Source: Zygnema cylindricum (lineage: Eukaryota > Streptophyta > Zygnematophyceae > Zygnematales > Zygnemataceae). From it: 64,000 bases of DNA. The DNA lies in the NCBI GenBank assembly GCA_037447655.1, contig JBBHKE010003235.1, forward strand, positions 1-64,000. Direction: 5' to 3'. The position numbers and the translations under genes are program-made. The notes beneath the pieces were generated by a model. That model did not search any database, had not been told where the DNA came from, and saw only the letters and a list, made by a program, of their open reading frames with translations. Below, piece by piece: positions 19,196 through 30,693 of the stretch; the stretch's first letter is position 1; each line of letters opens with the position of its first letter.

Positions 19196-22100
19196 TTACC
19201 CACATAGTGAAACAACAATTGCGCCGTTGGGTTTTCCTGTCAGCGCAGCGGTGGTGCTGCGATCCTCTGACGGCATCGTAACCATGTTGCGATGCAGTGG
19301 CTGCGCTGCTACGACGCTGCGGTGTGGTAACATCGCCGCTGCGTTCCTTTGCCGCGTCCCTAAGATAATTGCAATGGTTGCAACACTGCGATTCGCTCCT
19401 TTATTGCAGCCGCTGCGATTGCCCCTCCGAGAAAGTTGAGTGTCCTCACTCCGCTGAAACCGGCGCAGTAACTTTGGAGAATGCAGATCCTTCTCGTCCA
19501 CCCAAGAGTCGTCCTCAGATTGTAGCCCTTCTAACGCACCAAATATTGGCGCGAGTTAGAATTCCGTGAGTGGCGTGACTGAAAGATCTCCTCCACCTCA
19601 TACTCGTCCGAGGTTCCCCGAACGGGTGGTAAAGGAGTATTTCGTCGTCGATGAGGGAACACCGAATCAGGATCACGGAATGGTTTAAGAAGAGAAACAT
19701 GGAAGACATTGTGGATATTCCAATCCGTCGCGATATCCAATTTGTAAGCCACGTCGCCAACACGGGAAAGAATTGTGAACAGTCGCGTGAACTTCGGTGC
19801 CAACTTCTTAGAGAGGGCACCTGGCAAGGAGAGGTTTGCCATATTAAGGCGAACCTTGTCTCCCACGCTAAAGACGATGTCTTTCCGATGAGCGTCGGCC
19901 TCCGACTTTTGACGATCCTTTGCTATTTGGAGCGCCATGGCCAACTTTTCTAGGTTCCCTTGCAGCGTTTTGGCAAAGTCCTGAGCTGCCACCGTTTGGC
20001 AATCCGCTACCAATAAATTTTGGGGAAGAGTGGGTTGTCGTCCATTGAGGGAGAATGGCGTAGCATTTGTTGACGAGTGAACTGCACTGCTGTAAGCTAC
20101 CTCGATCACTGTTAAATGGTCTACCCAATTAGTTTGGTGCACCGAGACATAAGCGCGCAACGCTTCCTCCAAAGTTCGATTCACCCTTTCTGTGTGACCA
20201 TCAGTTTGAGGGTGGTAGGCTGTGGACATGGCCAGTTGCGTGCCACATAACGCAACAAGATTTTGCCAAAAGTGGCTCACGAATTTACGATCGCGGTCGC
20301 TGACGATCCTTGTCGGAAGTCTGTGATCGCGGAATATCTCCCGAAAGAATAAGTCCGCGATTTCTCGTGTAGTAGCTGTGGTTGACGTGGGTAGAAAATG
20401 TGCCATTTTCGTCAGGTAATCCACGACGACGAAAATTGAGTCGTAACCTTCCTTCGTCAATGGAAGGCCACGATGAAATCCATCGAAATCGTCTCATAAG
20501 GAACAGATGGTATCGCAAAGGGTTGTAACAGACCTTGTTGCCCTGAATCCGTTTTGTTCCTATTACAGGAGTCACACGTCCGAACATATTCTGCAATGTC
20601 TCGAGTCATGTTTGGCCAATAATACGCCTCAGCGACACGTGCGGTTGTTTTATCCTTCCCAAAATGTCCGCTGAGCGGCTCGTCGTGACTCATTTTAAGA
20701 ATCGTGTGACGAAGTTCCGTATTTGTTGGTACATAAAGACGTGTTGTCTTACTCGGTCTGTACCGCCACATACCATTGGCGGTTCGAACGAGTACCTTCC
20801 GTTTAATGAGTTCCTTTAGTGAATCATCGTCGCCGTAGACGGCCTTTATCCGACTTAACCACTGTTCGTCCACCTGCACCGTATTGGTGACTGCGCCGAG
20901 TTTCGGATCTTGCGCTGCGGTCGACGCTACGTTGTTCTCTTTCATAGAGCTTATGTTCCCATGCTGCGATGCTTGCGGTCGTTGCTCCGCTACTGGCGCA
21001 GCGACTCCGGGTCTTCTTGACAGCGCATCCGCCGGGTTCGTTTTGCCCTGCTTATATTCTATGACAAGTTCCGGGCTGAAAGTCTGCAGAAACGTCATCC
21101 AACGCACTTGTTTCTTGGACAACTTCGGCTGGGTTTGGAGATACTTTAAGGCGCGATGATCCGTGATAATCGTGATCCGTTTCCCCTGAACGTAACACTT
21201 CTAAACCTCCAACGCATTGATGATAGCTATTGTCTCCTTCTCATGGGTGGCCCAGTTCAGCTCTGCTGCCTTTAGTTTTCGACTGTCGTAGGCGATGGGT
21301 TGAAGGCCTTTCCCTTGATCTTGCATAAGGATCGCTCCAATAGCCGTATCGCTAGCGTCGGTAATTATCGTCCAAGGTAAATCCGGGTCGGGAACGGCTA
21401 ACACAGGGGCGGTAACCAACCGCTCCTTTAGCGTGTTAAAGGCTGTCCCTTGTGCCGCTTTCCAATCATAGGGCATGTCATTCTTGAGCAATTCCGTGAG
21501 TGGTGCAGCGTTTTTTGCGAAACCTTCGACAAAACGTCGACAGTAAGAGCATAATCCTAGAAAGCTCCGTAACTCCGTGATATTCGCTAGCTGCGGCCAC
21601 TCCTTAACGGTCTTTGTCTTGTTTAGATCCACTGTTATTCCGTCTTAGGTCACCACATGGCCTAAAAAATCAATCTTCTCCTTAAAGAAGTCATATTTAC
21701 TTCTTTTTGCGTACAACTTATTTTCCCGAAGGACCTGGAGGACCGTCCGTAAGTGCTTCATATGCTCCTCCTGCGTTTGGCTATACACCAGTATGTCGTC
21801 TAGGAAGACGATCACAAACGCGTCCAGATATTGCCGAAAGATAGAATTCATTAAATGCATAAAGGTTACCGGTGCGTTAGTCAACCCGAACGGCATTACC
21901 CGAAATTGAAAATGACCATATCGAGTTCTGAACGCCATCTTCTCCACATCTTCCTCGACAATTCTAATTTGGTGGTAGCCGCTCCGCAAGACTATTTTTC
22001 GAAAAATATTTAGCACCTCGAAGTCGATCCAACAATTGGTCTATCATCGCTAGGGGGTACGCATTCTTCACCGTTAATTTGTTCAGCGCTCGGTTGTCTA

Positions 22101-22926
22101 TACACATAGGGAAACCTCCATCTTTCTTGTACACAAAGAGAACGGGGGCTCCATACGGTGACTTGCTTGGTTCGGTTGATCCAGCTTCGACCAACTACGC
22201 GAGTTGCTTTTTCAGTTCGTCCAACTCGGTGTAGCTCTTCTTTTACATCCGATTAGCCGGGGGTACCGCTCTAGGAACAAGCTCTATCCTATGGTCTACT
22301 TAGCGCTTCAGAGGTAATCCTTCGGGGAACTTCGAGGGAAATACATCAGCGTACTCTTCGAAAAGTTTTGTCACGACTTCCATTGCCTCTAAGGAAGTCT
22401 TTCCAATGTCGTCACTTTCTTTGGAGTCAAAGACGGGGTGCTTCTTCTTCCATTCTTCCCGGATCTCCTCCTTCGCCTCCTCCATTGGCTGGACGACCGC
22501 TATACCAATCGTTTCCCCTTTCTTGAGTGCCCTCTTGAGCTGTAAGGCCGAAAGTAGGCGTCCCTCTTCCGCTCCCTTACCAGCCGCTCCCGCTTTTACC
22601 TCAAACTCTTCTTCACCTTTCTTCACTCTCATGGCGCCACTTCTCCAATCGATCGTCGGATTCCATTTTTGCAGCCACGGCTTCCCCAAGATTACCTCAT
22701 GGTCCCCAAGAGGTAATACATGAAGCGTGTCGTACCATCGGAATTTCCCAATTCCGACGCGTAACCTCGGGGTACGATGGGTAATCGATAAGGAACTGCC
22801 GTCGGCCAATTGTACCGACTGATGATCCTTTAGTACCACAAGAGGAAGTTTCAACCTTTTCACCGTCGCCTCGTTAATGAAGTTCCCCGACGCTCCGAAG
22901 TCCACCATGAAGTTAGCTGCACTCAC
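19196..22926 (-). pseudogene. Chromovirus pol: protease, RT, RNase H, integrase, chromodomain
   Basis: Protease at 22300-22926 has VDFGASGNF, i.e. the catalytic Asp-Ser-Gly has become Asp-Phe-Gly. [18 protein letters not shown] near 22150, MPFGLTNAP near 21890 and [10 protein letters not shown] near 21800. RNase H: TIITDASDTAIGAIL near 21360. The integrase zinc-finger region is near 20580-20690 (HDEPLSGHFGKD, CDSCNRNK). The core has DFIVAF, VSDRDRKF and HPQTDGHTERVNRTLEE near 20180-20480. The chromodomain lies at about 19450-19605 (YEVEEIFQSRHSR, then WVDEKDLHSPKLLRRF after a TAG at 19531 and a frameshift). Other lesions are three stops at 22190-22300, a frameshift near 21990 and a one-base loss near 20465. 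It cannot make a working polyprotein. Confidence 0.92.
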
Positions 22927-23895
22927 TCATATTTTACCCCGAAATATCAAAGGGTCTCCTCCTTCACCGGCTAACCTTATAACGGTAAGCTTTCCCTTTT
23001 TGGGACCTTTCCGTTTTGGACACTCTCGAGCGATATGATCTGGAGAACCGCACTGGAAGCATAGGCAATTTTGCCTCCTCCGCTGGATTTCCTCGGGGTA
23101 TAAATAATTGCTCTTGGTCTTGGTAGTTTTCTTCTTTCTCCGCAGGACGTTGACTGCTTCCTTATCCTCATTAATTGCACCGAGCTCCATGGGGGTTGGA
23201 CCTTCGTCTCGTCGGTTTCCTCCGCTACTGCTCGACACGTAGTGATAAGGTCTCCGGAGGTTAAAGTAGACTGAATCGGTCCGCTCCACAAACTGGATGA
23301 TTGCCGAGAGAGTAGGAGTCGTGCTTTCCCGAGCTAGTCATTATTCCACATCCCTACGAATAGACGACTTAAGCCCCTTCACGTAGCGATCCACGGCTTC
23401 ATCCTCCGTCATCGTAGGTATTTGAACTTTGCACTCGAAGAACCGTTGCGTAAACTCCATCACTGAAGTTCGTTGCTTCAATACTGCAATCTTATCTCTT
23501 GCCGCCTTCACCGTGTTCACGGGCTGCCAAGTGTCGCGGAGGAGTTAAACGAGGAGCGCCCAGACAACGGGTATCTCATCGTCCTCCACCAATGTCCTCC
23601 ACCATGTCCCCGTTGCCCCTTTAAGAACACTACCCGCGTAGTGAATCTTCTCACGATCAGATAAGCGAGGAAAACTCTCGAGATAGTTCGCAACAAAGAA
23701 TAGCCATGAGTTAAGGTTCTTGTGTCTTGCAGAGTCAAACTCGTCCGGAAGCCTTAATTTCGGTCTCCGGGAGTCTCTCTCTATGCCTCCATGAAGTCGC
23801 TCCCCTAGACGAGACTCCAAGGCTGTGACGGTGTTACTCAGCTGCGCGTTCTGTAATCTCACACTTTTCAACTCCTTGAGAACTTGCGCCAACAT
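22927..23895 (-). pseudogene. Chromovirus gag with one zinc knuckle
   Basis: The N-terminal part (23545-23895) has a short coiled coil (LKSVRLQNAQLSNTVTALES) and the retrotransposon gag core (LPDEFDSARHKNLNSWLFFV, LKGATGTWWRTLV). After stops in 23290-23545 the frame continues with FTQRFFECKVQIPTM and DEAVDRYVKGLK. The C-terminal part (22927-23289) carries the knuckle CFQCGSPDHIAREC. Gag packages element RNA. It is in the same frame as the protease, so the original element probably had a single gag-pol frame. Confidence 0.85.
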
Positions 23896-23946
23896 TTATG
23901 TAGTGGATACGCCGTGTTCATCCATGCTGTCGAGTCACGCGTAATT

Positions 23947-23958
23947 GCTCCGATACCA
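23947..23958 (-). other. Primer-binding site, initiator tRNA-Met type
   Basis: On the minus strand it reads TGGTATCGGAGC, one base from the usual plant TGGTATCAGAGC, about 36 bp inside the 5' LTR. It supports the minus orientation. Confidence 0.75.
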
Positions 23959-23994
23959 GTGTAAAAGAGGCAACAATACACCACAATGCACAGC

Positions 23995-24434
23995 TGAAAA
24001 CACCAAGGATCTTCCCGTAGCAACAGTAAGAGCACACAGTACTAACATACAAGGTTGCGTTTTATTACTTGGAAGAGAGTACAAGGTTGCGCTCGCTGTG
24101 TAGTTCTACTTGAGGTACTCTATTCACAAGGTCTACTTGACTATTTAAACTAACTAACTGCTAGTCATCCTTGTACTGTACAGCTGTACACGTGGACCTT
24201 CACAGTCAACTGAGATCTATCTAAAACTTCCTTCTAGAACTTTACAGCTCAATCTACATTCTGCGACGTTGCTATGCTGCGCTGCTACCCTGCTGCGCTA
24301 CTAAGTTGCTACGCCGGTAAGTTGGTATGCTGCTATGCTGCGCTGGTTTGGAATCGCAGCTGCGCTGCTTTGGGACCGCAACTATAGCAGTCTAACCTTC
24401 GCCACTAAGTGCCCAAGACTGTAACCCTGTTACA
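23995..24434 (-). repeat. 5' LTR of the old chromovirus
   Basis: Starts TGTAACAGGGTTACAG and ends TGGTGTTTTCA in the element sense, giving clean TG...CA ends. Same 440-bp length as the partner LTR. Confidence 0.92.
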
Positions 24435-24859
24435 TCAGCGGTATATTCGTGGTCAAGAACAGACACCAAATGTGGGCCATTATCGCCGAAACAGATTCAC
24501 AATCTACTCAACAATGTTTCGGTTCTAAAAGAGAATGTGAAAACAACCCATAAAATGATCTTATTGGCGATCTTATTGGCCGGCATTTTCAGCTCTTCTT
24601 CGTTGCTTCCATCCTCTTTTTCTATAACCTTTTTGACCCTTTATAGAATTATTTTTTTCCATTTCTTCTCTAATCCATTCTATTATCGGATCCACATCTA
24701 TTAATCTCAAAGGACCACTCCTAGATTCCGATTTTTTTCCTCCACTTTTCACATGACAAAAGAAGAGCCAGCAAATTAAAAAGAAAAATTCCAAACTTTG
24801 AGTATCAAACCAGCCTTCTTCTAAATTAGAGTTTGACCGGATATCCTCCTCTATTAGTA
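24435..24859. other. Unassigned interval before the assembly gap
   Basis: No gene or repeat recognised. It ends at the run of Ns. Confidence 0.35.
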
Positions 24860-24869
24860 NNNNNNNNNN
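24860..24869. other. Assembly gap (10 N)
   Basis: Ten Ns, a placeholder length, so the true distance is unknown and the two sides may not be adjacent. Confidence 0.99.
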
Positions 24870-24991
24870 GGCCTACGAGACGCTAACGGCTATTGCCTTG
24901 AAGAGAGGAACGGCATAAATCTTACCGCAGGTCCGGCAAGGAGAGAAGTTCCGTTATCGGCAATCGCAGAGCATCCGGTTTTGCAATAACC

Positions 24992-25165
24992 TGGCGGGAG
25001 GGAGGGAGGGAGGGAGGGAGAGGGAAAAGGGGGGAGAGAGGGAGAGAGATATATAATAAGAGAGAAAGAAATAGAGGGAGGGAGAGAAGGAGAGAGAGGA
25101 AGAGAGAGAGCGGGAGAGAGAGGGAGAGGGAGAGAATGAAAGAGAGAGAGATGGAGATAATGAAT
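24992..25165. repeat. Purine-rich simple repeat (GGGA/GAGA)n
   Basis: Starts with six consecutive GGGA-type blocks and passes into GAGAGA runs. Four or more closely spaced GGG runs meet the G-quadruplex pattern on the plus strand. Confidence 0.95.
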
Positions 25166-25169
25166 GTTA

Positions 25170-25661
25170 GAAGGACGACGACGGTGGTTCAAAAGTCCTG
25201 CACCTTTTTCGCGCGAGTACAATGAAGTAGCCGTTCGGATGTTTTTTTCCTACGTCAGCTTTTCGGGTTACCGTTGGCCAGTTTCACAGAAAGACGCAAC
25301 TTTTACCCTACTTCTATATCCGGCAATATTTTGAGGAAGGTCGTTTGTACGGTTTTCCGAGAACTTCCGAAATCTACAAAGTCGGTGCTCGGAAAGCCGT
25401 ACATTATTCGAACGTCCGTCTGTTGCGGAAGTGATTTTTTTTCCGGTGGGAATAGGCTATCATGCAGCAAGTGACCTGGAGGAGGTAAATTTTGTGAGCC
25501 TGAACGAATAGCATTTTGCCGCGCTTAAAAGTTAAAAAAACATCTACGATGAACGCATGATCAGGGGACTACACGTCGCATAGGCCATGTGCCTTCCGCT
25601 AGTGGATGCGAGGCCACCGGAATCCGTGATAAAATCACGCTCCTGTTACCATCCACTAAGG
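25170..25661. other. Unassigned interval with MITE-like fragments
   Basis: No gene. The stretch near 25555-25625 (ACTACACGTCGCATAGGCCATGTGCC) resembles the interior of the Harbinger-like MITEs at 14010-14040 and 62240-62290, so part is probably transposon debris. Confidence 0.35.
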
Positions 25662-25990
25662 GTACGGCCCCATGTGGCTAAGTTCGCGATTTTTCCTGTC
25701 GTTTTCTTTCAAACTTAGCGTCGTACTGCCTAAGCTGAAACCGTACGAAGAAATCGCAATTTTCTGGAGTACAATTTCGCATCATTCTCGAACTTAGGAT
25801 GTACAAAAATTTGTCGTCTTGTGTCTTTTCATCCCACTGTCACGTTATCTTCAAACTTATCATAAACCACATCGGCAATGTGTTTTAAGCAAAGTAGAAC
25901 CGTGTACACAAATAGGAAAACATATTCCTAAGTGTGAAAAGTTTACAAAAGTTTTTGACGACTGAAAAAAGTACGGGGCGGAATCGTGCA
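25662..25990 (+). repeat. Interspersed repeat D, copy 1
   Basis: TAAGGGTACGGCCCCATGTGG, then AAACTTAGCGTCGTACTGCC, CGAACTTAGGATGTACAAAAA and TGTCGTCTTGTG match the reverse complement of 52985-53340. The GGGT...CCCCATGT terminus after TAA looks like another Harbinger-type end. Non-coding. Confidence 0.65.
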
Positions 25991-26264
25991 TTCTTAGGCA
26001 TTTTTAGGTGGTGCAGGTCTCCGGTGAAGCGTCCACGTCGTCCCCCCTCCCATTTCGCTTTACGACGCCGCGCGCCGCTCGGCGCGTCGTAAGTATAAAT
26101 ATGTTTAGGGTTTTTTATCATTAGAGTTTTTTTTTTATAAAAAAAAATACACAACCAATAACCCTATGACCCTAAAAATCCGCGGTTCCCCGGGCGGTAT
26201 TTTGCGAAGTGTGAAGGTCACGGCGCATTTCACTTGGTGTATGAGACCTGTACCACCTGCACCA
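25991..26264. other. Unassigned interval
   Basis: Non-coding; contains a GGCGCGTCGTAA region and poly(T)/poly(A) runs near 26125-26150. Confidence 0.3.
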
Positions 26265-26354
26265 CACGGGCGAGCCAACTAACGGACATTACCTGTTTGT
26301 TTTTGTCTGCACGGGCGAGCCAACTAACGGACATTACCTGTTTGTTTTTGTCCG
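26265..26354. repeat. Perfect-looking 45-bp tandem duplication
   Basis: CACGGGCGAGCCAACTAACG through TTTGTTTTTGTCTG (26265-26309) repeats at 26310-26354 with a single change near its end. Confidence 0.95.
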
Positions 26355-26545
26355 CATTGACCTTGTACGGTTTTTTTTTTGCAAGGGTCTTGAGGATGCA
26401 CTGTCATTTCGCTCAAAGTTGAAAAATCTGGGAAGGTGAGAAATCTGCGAAGTAATGGCGGCCACCCACAAGAGGTATACGCAAAGGCATGTCGTACAGC
26501 GACGGCTGCAAGGCTGTACGTCTACGATGTCACGCAATGACATGC

Positions 26546-27726
26546 TCTTGAAATTTATGTATTTTCTAGGTTTGAAATAGGAAAAATAAAGGAAGAGAAA
26601 ACAACAAAGTCAGTCTGCTTCTCACTCAACTCTTTAAGTCCCCACACTTCTCGCAGTCACTAAAGACTAGAGATGGAGAGGGAGTCGGAGCCATGGTTGC
26701 CTATGCTGTTCAAAGAGATAGAGTAGGCTAAATTTAGTCTGTTCCAAAAGGGGTTGCCAGAAGCAAGATTTTATTCTGGTACCTACCGTCTGTCACAGTA
26801 GCCGGTAGCTGTTAGCCTTATCCTATAATGTAGCCGGTAGTTGTTAGCCTTATCCTATAGTGTATGACCAGTGCTAAATTATATACGGTATGATAGTTAT
26901 ATGAATACGAACGACGCAATATGTTTCAGTTAACAGATTACGTGACGGAGTGAACACGGAAATGAACTAGATAGCACGAATTCCGGATCGCACGGAATTT
27001 AACGAAACGACATTTCATTTCGACGGACGAAATCAAATGTCGGTTACGGATCGAACAGCCATGGTGCAATTCGACATCGCAGAATGGTCGGTTTGGCAGT
27101 TTGCGGTCAACGTCACACACGATGATACGTGGAAGCATTTTATTGATTTGCGAAATCTCAAAGAAGCATCATGCCAAGTCTGGATGTGACAGGCGTCACC
27201 TTTATGGCCATGTTGTACAGTGGCCGTACAAAAAGTACTCCGGCGCCTATTTTTTTTTGTACGGTACAGTTCTGAAATTGGTGTCGTACTTTAATAGAAG
27301 GGGGTTTAGAGCGGGATTTAGGACTTAGAAAAATATTAGATAGCCGCCTCTTTGAGAGAGCTTCTATACAAAAGGTCAACTTTGACCAGCCATAACTAAC
27401 TGCTCAGGGGAGTAAATTCAGTGAATCTTTTTGCTACGGACTCAATGAAGTCTATGCTACATAGGGGTGTAATCGGTCAAAGATTTTGCCTGCCAGGGTG
27501 GCTGTATTTTTGGGGGAATGTGTCAAAATACTCATATTATAACTTTGCACTCCGTTGGGGAATTGAGCACACAGATTATCTTCTTTCACAGGGGTGAAGC
27601 TCTATCAGGGTTTTGACTGTTAGGGTGTTAATCATTTTGGTTTCTATCAACTTTGAGTCGGCACTATCTAGATAAGCTTATTTGGATATGTGAATTCTAT
27701 GGGGGAATGGAGCTCACAGAATTTGA
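26546..27726 (+). repeat. 5' LTR of group B copia
   Basis: Starts TCTTGAAATTTATGTATTTT (TG mutated to TC) and ends GCTCACAGAATTTGA. The GTAC array is at 27215, 27226, 27235 and 27259 (11-9-24 spacing). The gag ATG at 27707 lies inside the LTR, 20 bp from its end. Confidence 0.85.
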
Positions 27727-28745
27727 GGTTACAGGCCTTCCATCTAGGGTGCCTATGTTTGATGGAACAGACTTCACTTATTGGGGATTTAGGATGGAGG
27801 GATTCCTTTTCGAAAAGAACTTATAGGGAACTGTTTCGAGACAAGTGAGGTGTCCGTCACCGGGCTTCGGTGGAACTCACTATAAAGATTCATCTAGGGC
27901 TTCCTAGAAAATCAACCAGAGTTCAGATGCAACAGAAAGTGAAGGGAAAATCATTCTCATGGAAAGGGAAAAGCGGGAGAAGGGTGAAGAACACCTATGG
28001 TGAGGGGAGCTAGGCTCTCGTCTATGGTTCCACTTATAGGGGTTATAACTAAAGCAAAAACCGAAAAAAATGAGAGTAAAATTTGGGAGTATAAAAAACA
28101 CTATAGCAAAATATCTCATACTTAAAAACGTGTCTAAGTCCATAGCTATCACTCTTATAGCCTTAACAAAATCTTCAGAAATCTGGGAATTACTAATTAA
28201 GAGGCTGCAGTTACTAAAACAGAAAACATGGGCCTATGTTTATAAAGGTGGTGGCATAATAGAGTTTTTCAATGATATTGCTGCATTATATGTTGAGTTT
28301 GCTAGTGGAGGTTATGTAAAATCTGAGGTGAGAAAGATTAACACACTAATTATAAAACTTCCAGATGAGTACGAAAACATCATTAACCTTATGCCTGAAA
28401 TGGATTACTCCTCATGGAATTGGAGCACTACCATGGGGATGATACTTGAGAGGGAGAGCACTTTGGAGCTTCGTAGGGGAAGTCACAAGATGAATGCACT
28501 GAGAGCTGGTGGTGATTGGCAGAAGCGTGATGAGAGGAATGATGGTGATTGACGGAAGAGTGATGAGAGGGAGAAAGATAAAGATAAACCTTATTAGAAC
28601 TTATGTGGAAAAAGAGGAAAAAGAAAAGAAACGGGAGCTTCGAAAGGAGGGGTTTGCTTCTTTTGTAGGGAACCGAGTCAATATATGGCGAAATATACTT
28701 GTTTGGAAGAGATTAGAAGTTTGAATGTGAATGAGGAGGAAGAAG
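27707..28745 (+). pseudogene. Copia gag remnant, group B
   Basis: Starts MELTEFEVTGLPSRVPMFDG at 27707, matching the gag start of the young group A element (VSELQVMGPPSRVPIFNG). After stops near 27824 and 27905, the longest surviving frame (28070-28552) carries YVYKGGGIIEFFNDIA, IKLPDEYENIINLMPEMD and WNWSTTMGMIL, again parallel to group A gag. The zinc-knuckle region near 28650 keeps only a trace (GFASFVGN). It is non-functional because of stops and frameshifts. Confidence 0.8.
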
Positions 28746-29711
28746 GGGAAGAGGAGAAACAGGATGAAGACATTTTGGAGCTTCTCCACATTGGAAGTAT
28801 AGGGAAGAGAGAAAAGCACACAAAAATTCCATGAAAGCAACAGTGTGCTTTTGGAGGTATAAGGGAGTGAAAGAAAAGGAGGAACTTGAAGGAGTTAAAC
28901 ATGATGAGGATGTCAAAGACTATAGAGTATATGACTTAGAGATGACAAATTTAAATCTAGAGTTAAAATTGTAAGAAGGGAAAAATCAAAATATTGAGTA
29001 TATCTAATAGATATTTCATAGACGAAAAACTGGTGGAAAAATGAGACTTCAACGGATTCCGAGGAAAAGGGAGAAGTAAATCTAGAAGGAGCTTCAAAAG
29101 ATAGGGGAAAAGAGGAAAATTTAATGAAAGATTTAGAGAAGGAGAAATATTTTTTGGGAATCACAGTAAAAAGTGATAGTGAAAAGACTCATATGGATCT
29201 AAAAGGGGGAAGTGGGGAAAAATCAGAAAATGGGGTAATAATCATAGATAATCATTTAAGTACGGAAGATGTAGATTTTATGACGAACTTAGTGGGGACT
29301 CTTGATTTAAGGATAAATTTGGGAGGTAATGGATATGACATCACTAATGGGAGTGGTACTATTCAGAAGGTGTGCCTCTAAAAGGGTTAGCATGTGGGTA
29401 TGTGTTGCTGGTTGGGGATGGGGCAGACTGTTTCAACTGCAAGTGGGAATCTTGATTTTGCTCGGATGAAAAAGGGATGAGGTGGATAAAATCCTTGCTC
29501 CAAACACTCGGATTTATCAATAATGACATGCAAAATAAAATGTATGATTAGCAAGATGAAACTATTTTTTCGGATCATCTAATACGCCTTATTAAATACA
29601 AGGGTATTCACTTAATGTTTTATAAAGAGAAAAGGAAAAAAAAAGGAAAATATATGTATTTGTTGTTTTTGATGGGAGTTGAAAGAAAAGTAGACTAGAA
29701 ATTAAGGGGAG
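28746..29711 (+). pseudogene. Degenerate copia pol remnant and polypurine tract
   Basis: Only patches survive: MKDLEKEKYFLGITVKSDSE near 29124 (compare MKDRGEAKYILGIQVERD in group A RT), LDLRINLGGNGYDITNGSGT near 29300 (RNase H start), and a short match after it. Protease, integrase and the RT catalytic box are missing, so a large internal deletion occurred. AAATTAAGGGGAG at 29699-29711 is the polypurine tract. Confidence 0.7.
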
Positions 29712-29893
29712 TGTTGAAATTTATGTATTTTCTATGTTTGAAATAGGAAAAATAAATGAAGAGAAAACAACAAAGGCAGTCTGCTTCTCACTCAACTCTC
29801 CAAGTTCCCACACTTGTCGCAATCACTGGAGACTGGAGAGGGAGTCAGAGCCATGGCTGCCTATACTGTCCAAAGAGAAAGGGTGGCTAAATT
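29712..29893 (+). repeat. 3' LTR of group B copia, first part
   Basis: TGTTGAAATTTATGTATTTT directly after the polypurine tract, followed by AAACAACAAAGGCAGTCTGC. It ends where AAATT (29889-29893) borders the nested insertion. Confidence 0.85.
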
Positions 29894-30693
29894 TGTTGTG
29901 ATTTGAAAGCTTTAGTACTCAATAAATAGGTTAGTGAGAGAGGGATTGGTACTTAGAATATTTTTAAGTATAAACACTTCGGTACTGACCTCTAATAGTG
30001 TGACAATAACTCAGGTACAAAAGAGTGTAATGTACTCCATGAGACACGTGGCGTCAACAAGCGCGGATCAAATGTATTCGTACGAGAACGATCTAGTACG
30101 GAATCCGATACAGTGACACACGACAAATAGTACGGATGCAAGAATGAACGGTGGAAACGAATCAAGTCGACGGACCCGATTCGAGATGGGACCACATTGG
30201 GACAATGAAACTGGACGCGTGTCGTCAATGACGAAGATAAATCTTACATCGTACGATGATCCACAAAGTCCGAAACATTATTGCACGGACGCTAATTCAA
30301 TCGTTCAATTCCGCATACATTAACGACGGAAGAAATATGACGCGACCACAGTTGACTAAGCAAGTCGCGCCGCTGTGCGCAACCGACTTGCTACCAAGTG
30401 ATTTCAGTTTTGCTCGTACAGCCTTTTGGACGAATTCGCCAATTGTTGACAAAGCAAGTAGCACAATTTACGTACGACCACTATTTGTAAATATATGAAA
30501 TAACTTTAACTTGTATGTAGTGAATTAATTTTTATTGTTACAATATTGAAATAATATAAAAGTTATAATTACGGTTTTGGACGTACTTCCGGTACAGTAG
30601 ACGTACCGTTGACGTCAGTGTCTTTATTAGTGTGCATTACATAGCTACACGTATAGTTCCTTGATTATTGAAGGGATTTGTATATGATTGTGT

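Larger units (their letters stand above)
17194..24434 (-). mobile_element. Old chromovirus (Ty3/gypsy) with 440-bp LTRs
   Basis: Two LTRs of 440 bp (17194-17633 and 23995-24434) flank gag, pol and an extra downstream ORF, all on the minus strand. I count roughly 35 mismatches between the LTRs (about 8%), so it is old. The domain order PR-RT-RNaseH-INT-chromodomain places it among chromoviruses. Flanking bases (GATTC left, TCAGC right) do not form a target duplication, which suggests recombination or decay at one edge. All reading frames are broken. Confidence 0.93.

Noticed and set aside
22406-22723. Serine-rich plus-strand frame in the old chromovirus
   Set aside because: Shadow of the protease/gag coding strand.
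25000-25222. Ser/Leu/Pro-repeat frame on the minus strand
   Set aside because: Pure translation of the GGGA/GAGA simple repeat.
26265-26354. CRISPR-like direct repeats
   Set aside because: Only two adjacent 45-bp units without spacers; a simple tandem duplication in a eukaryotic genome.
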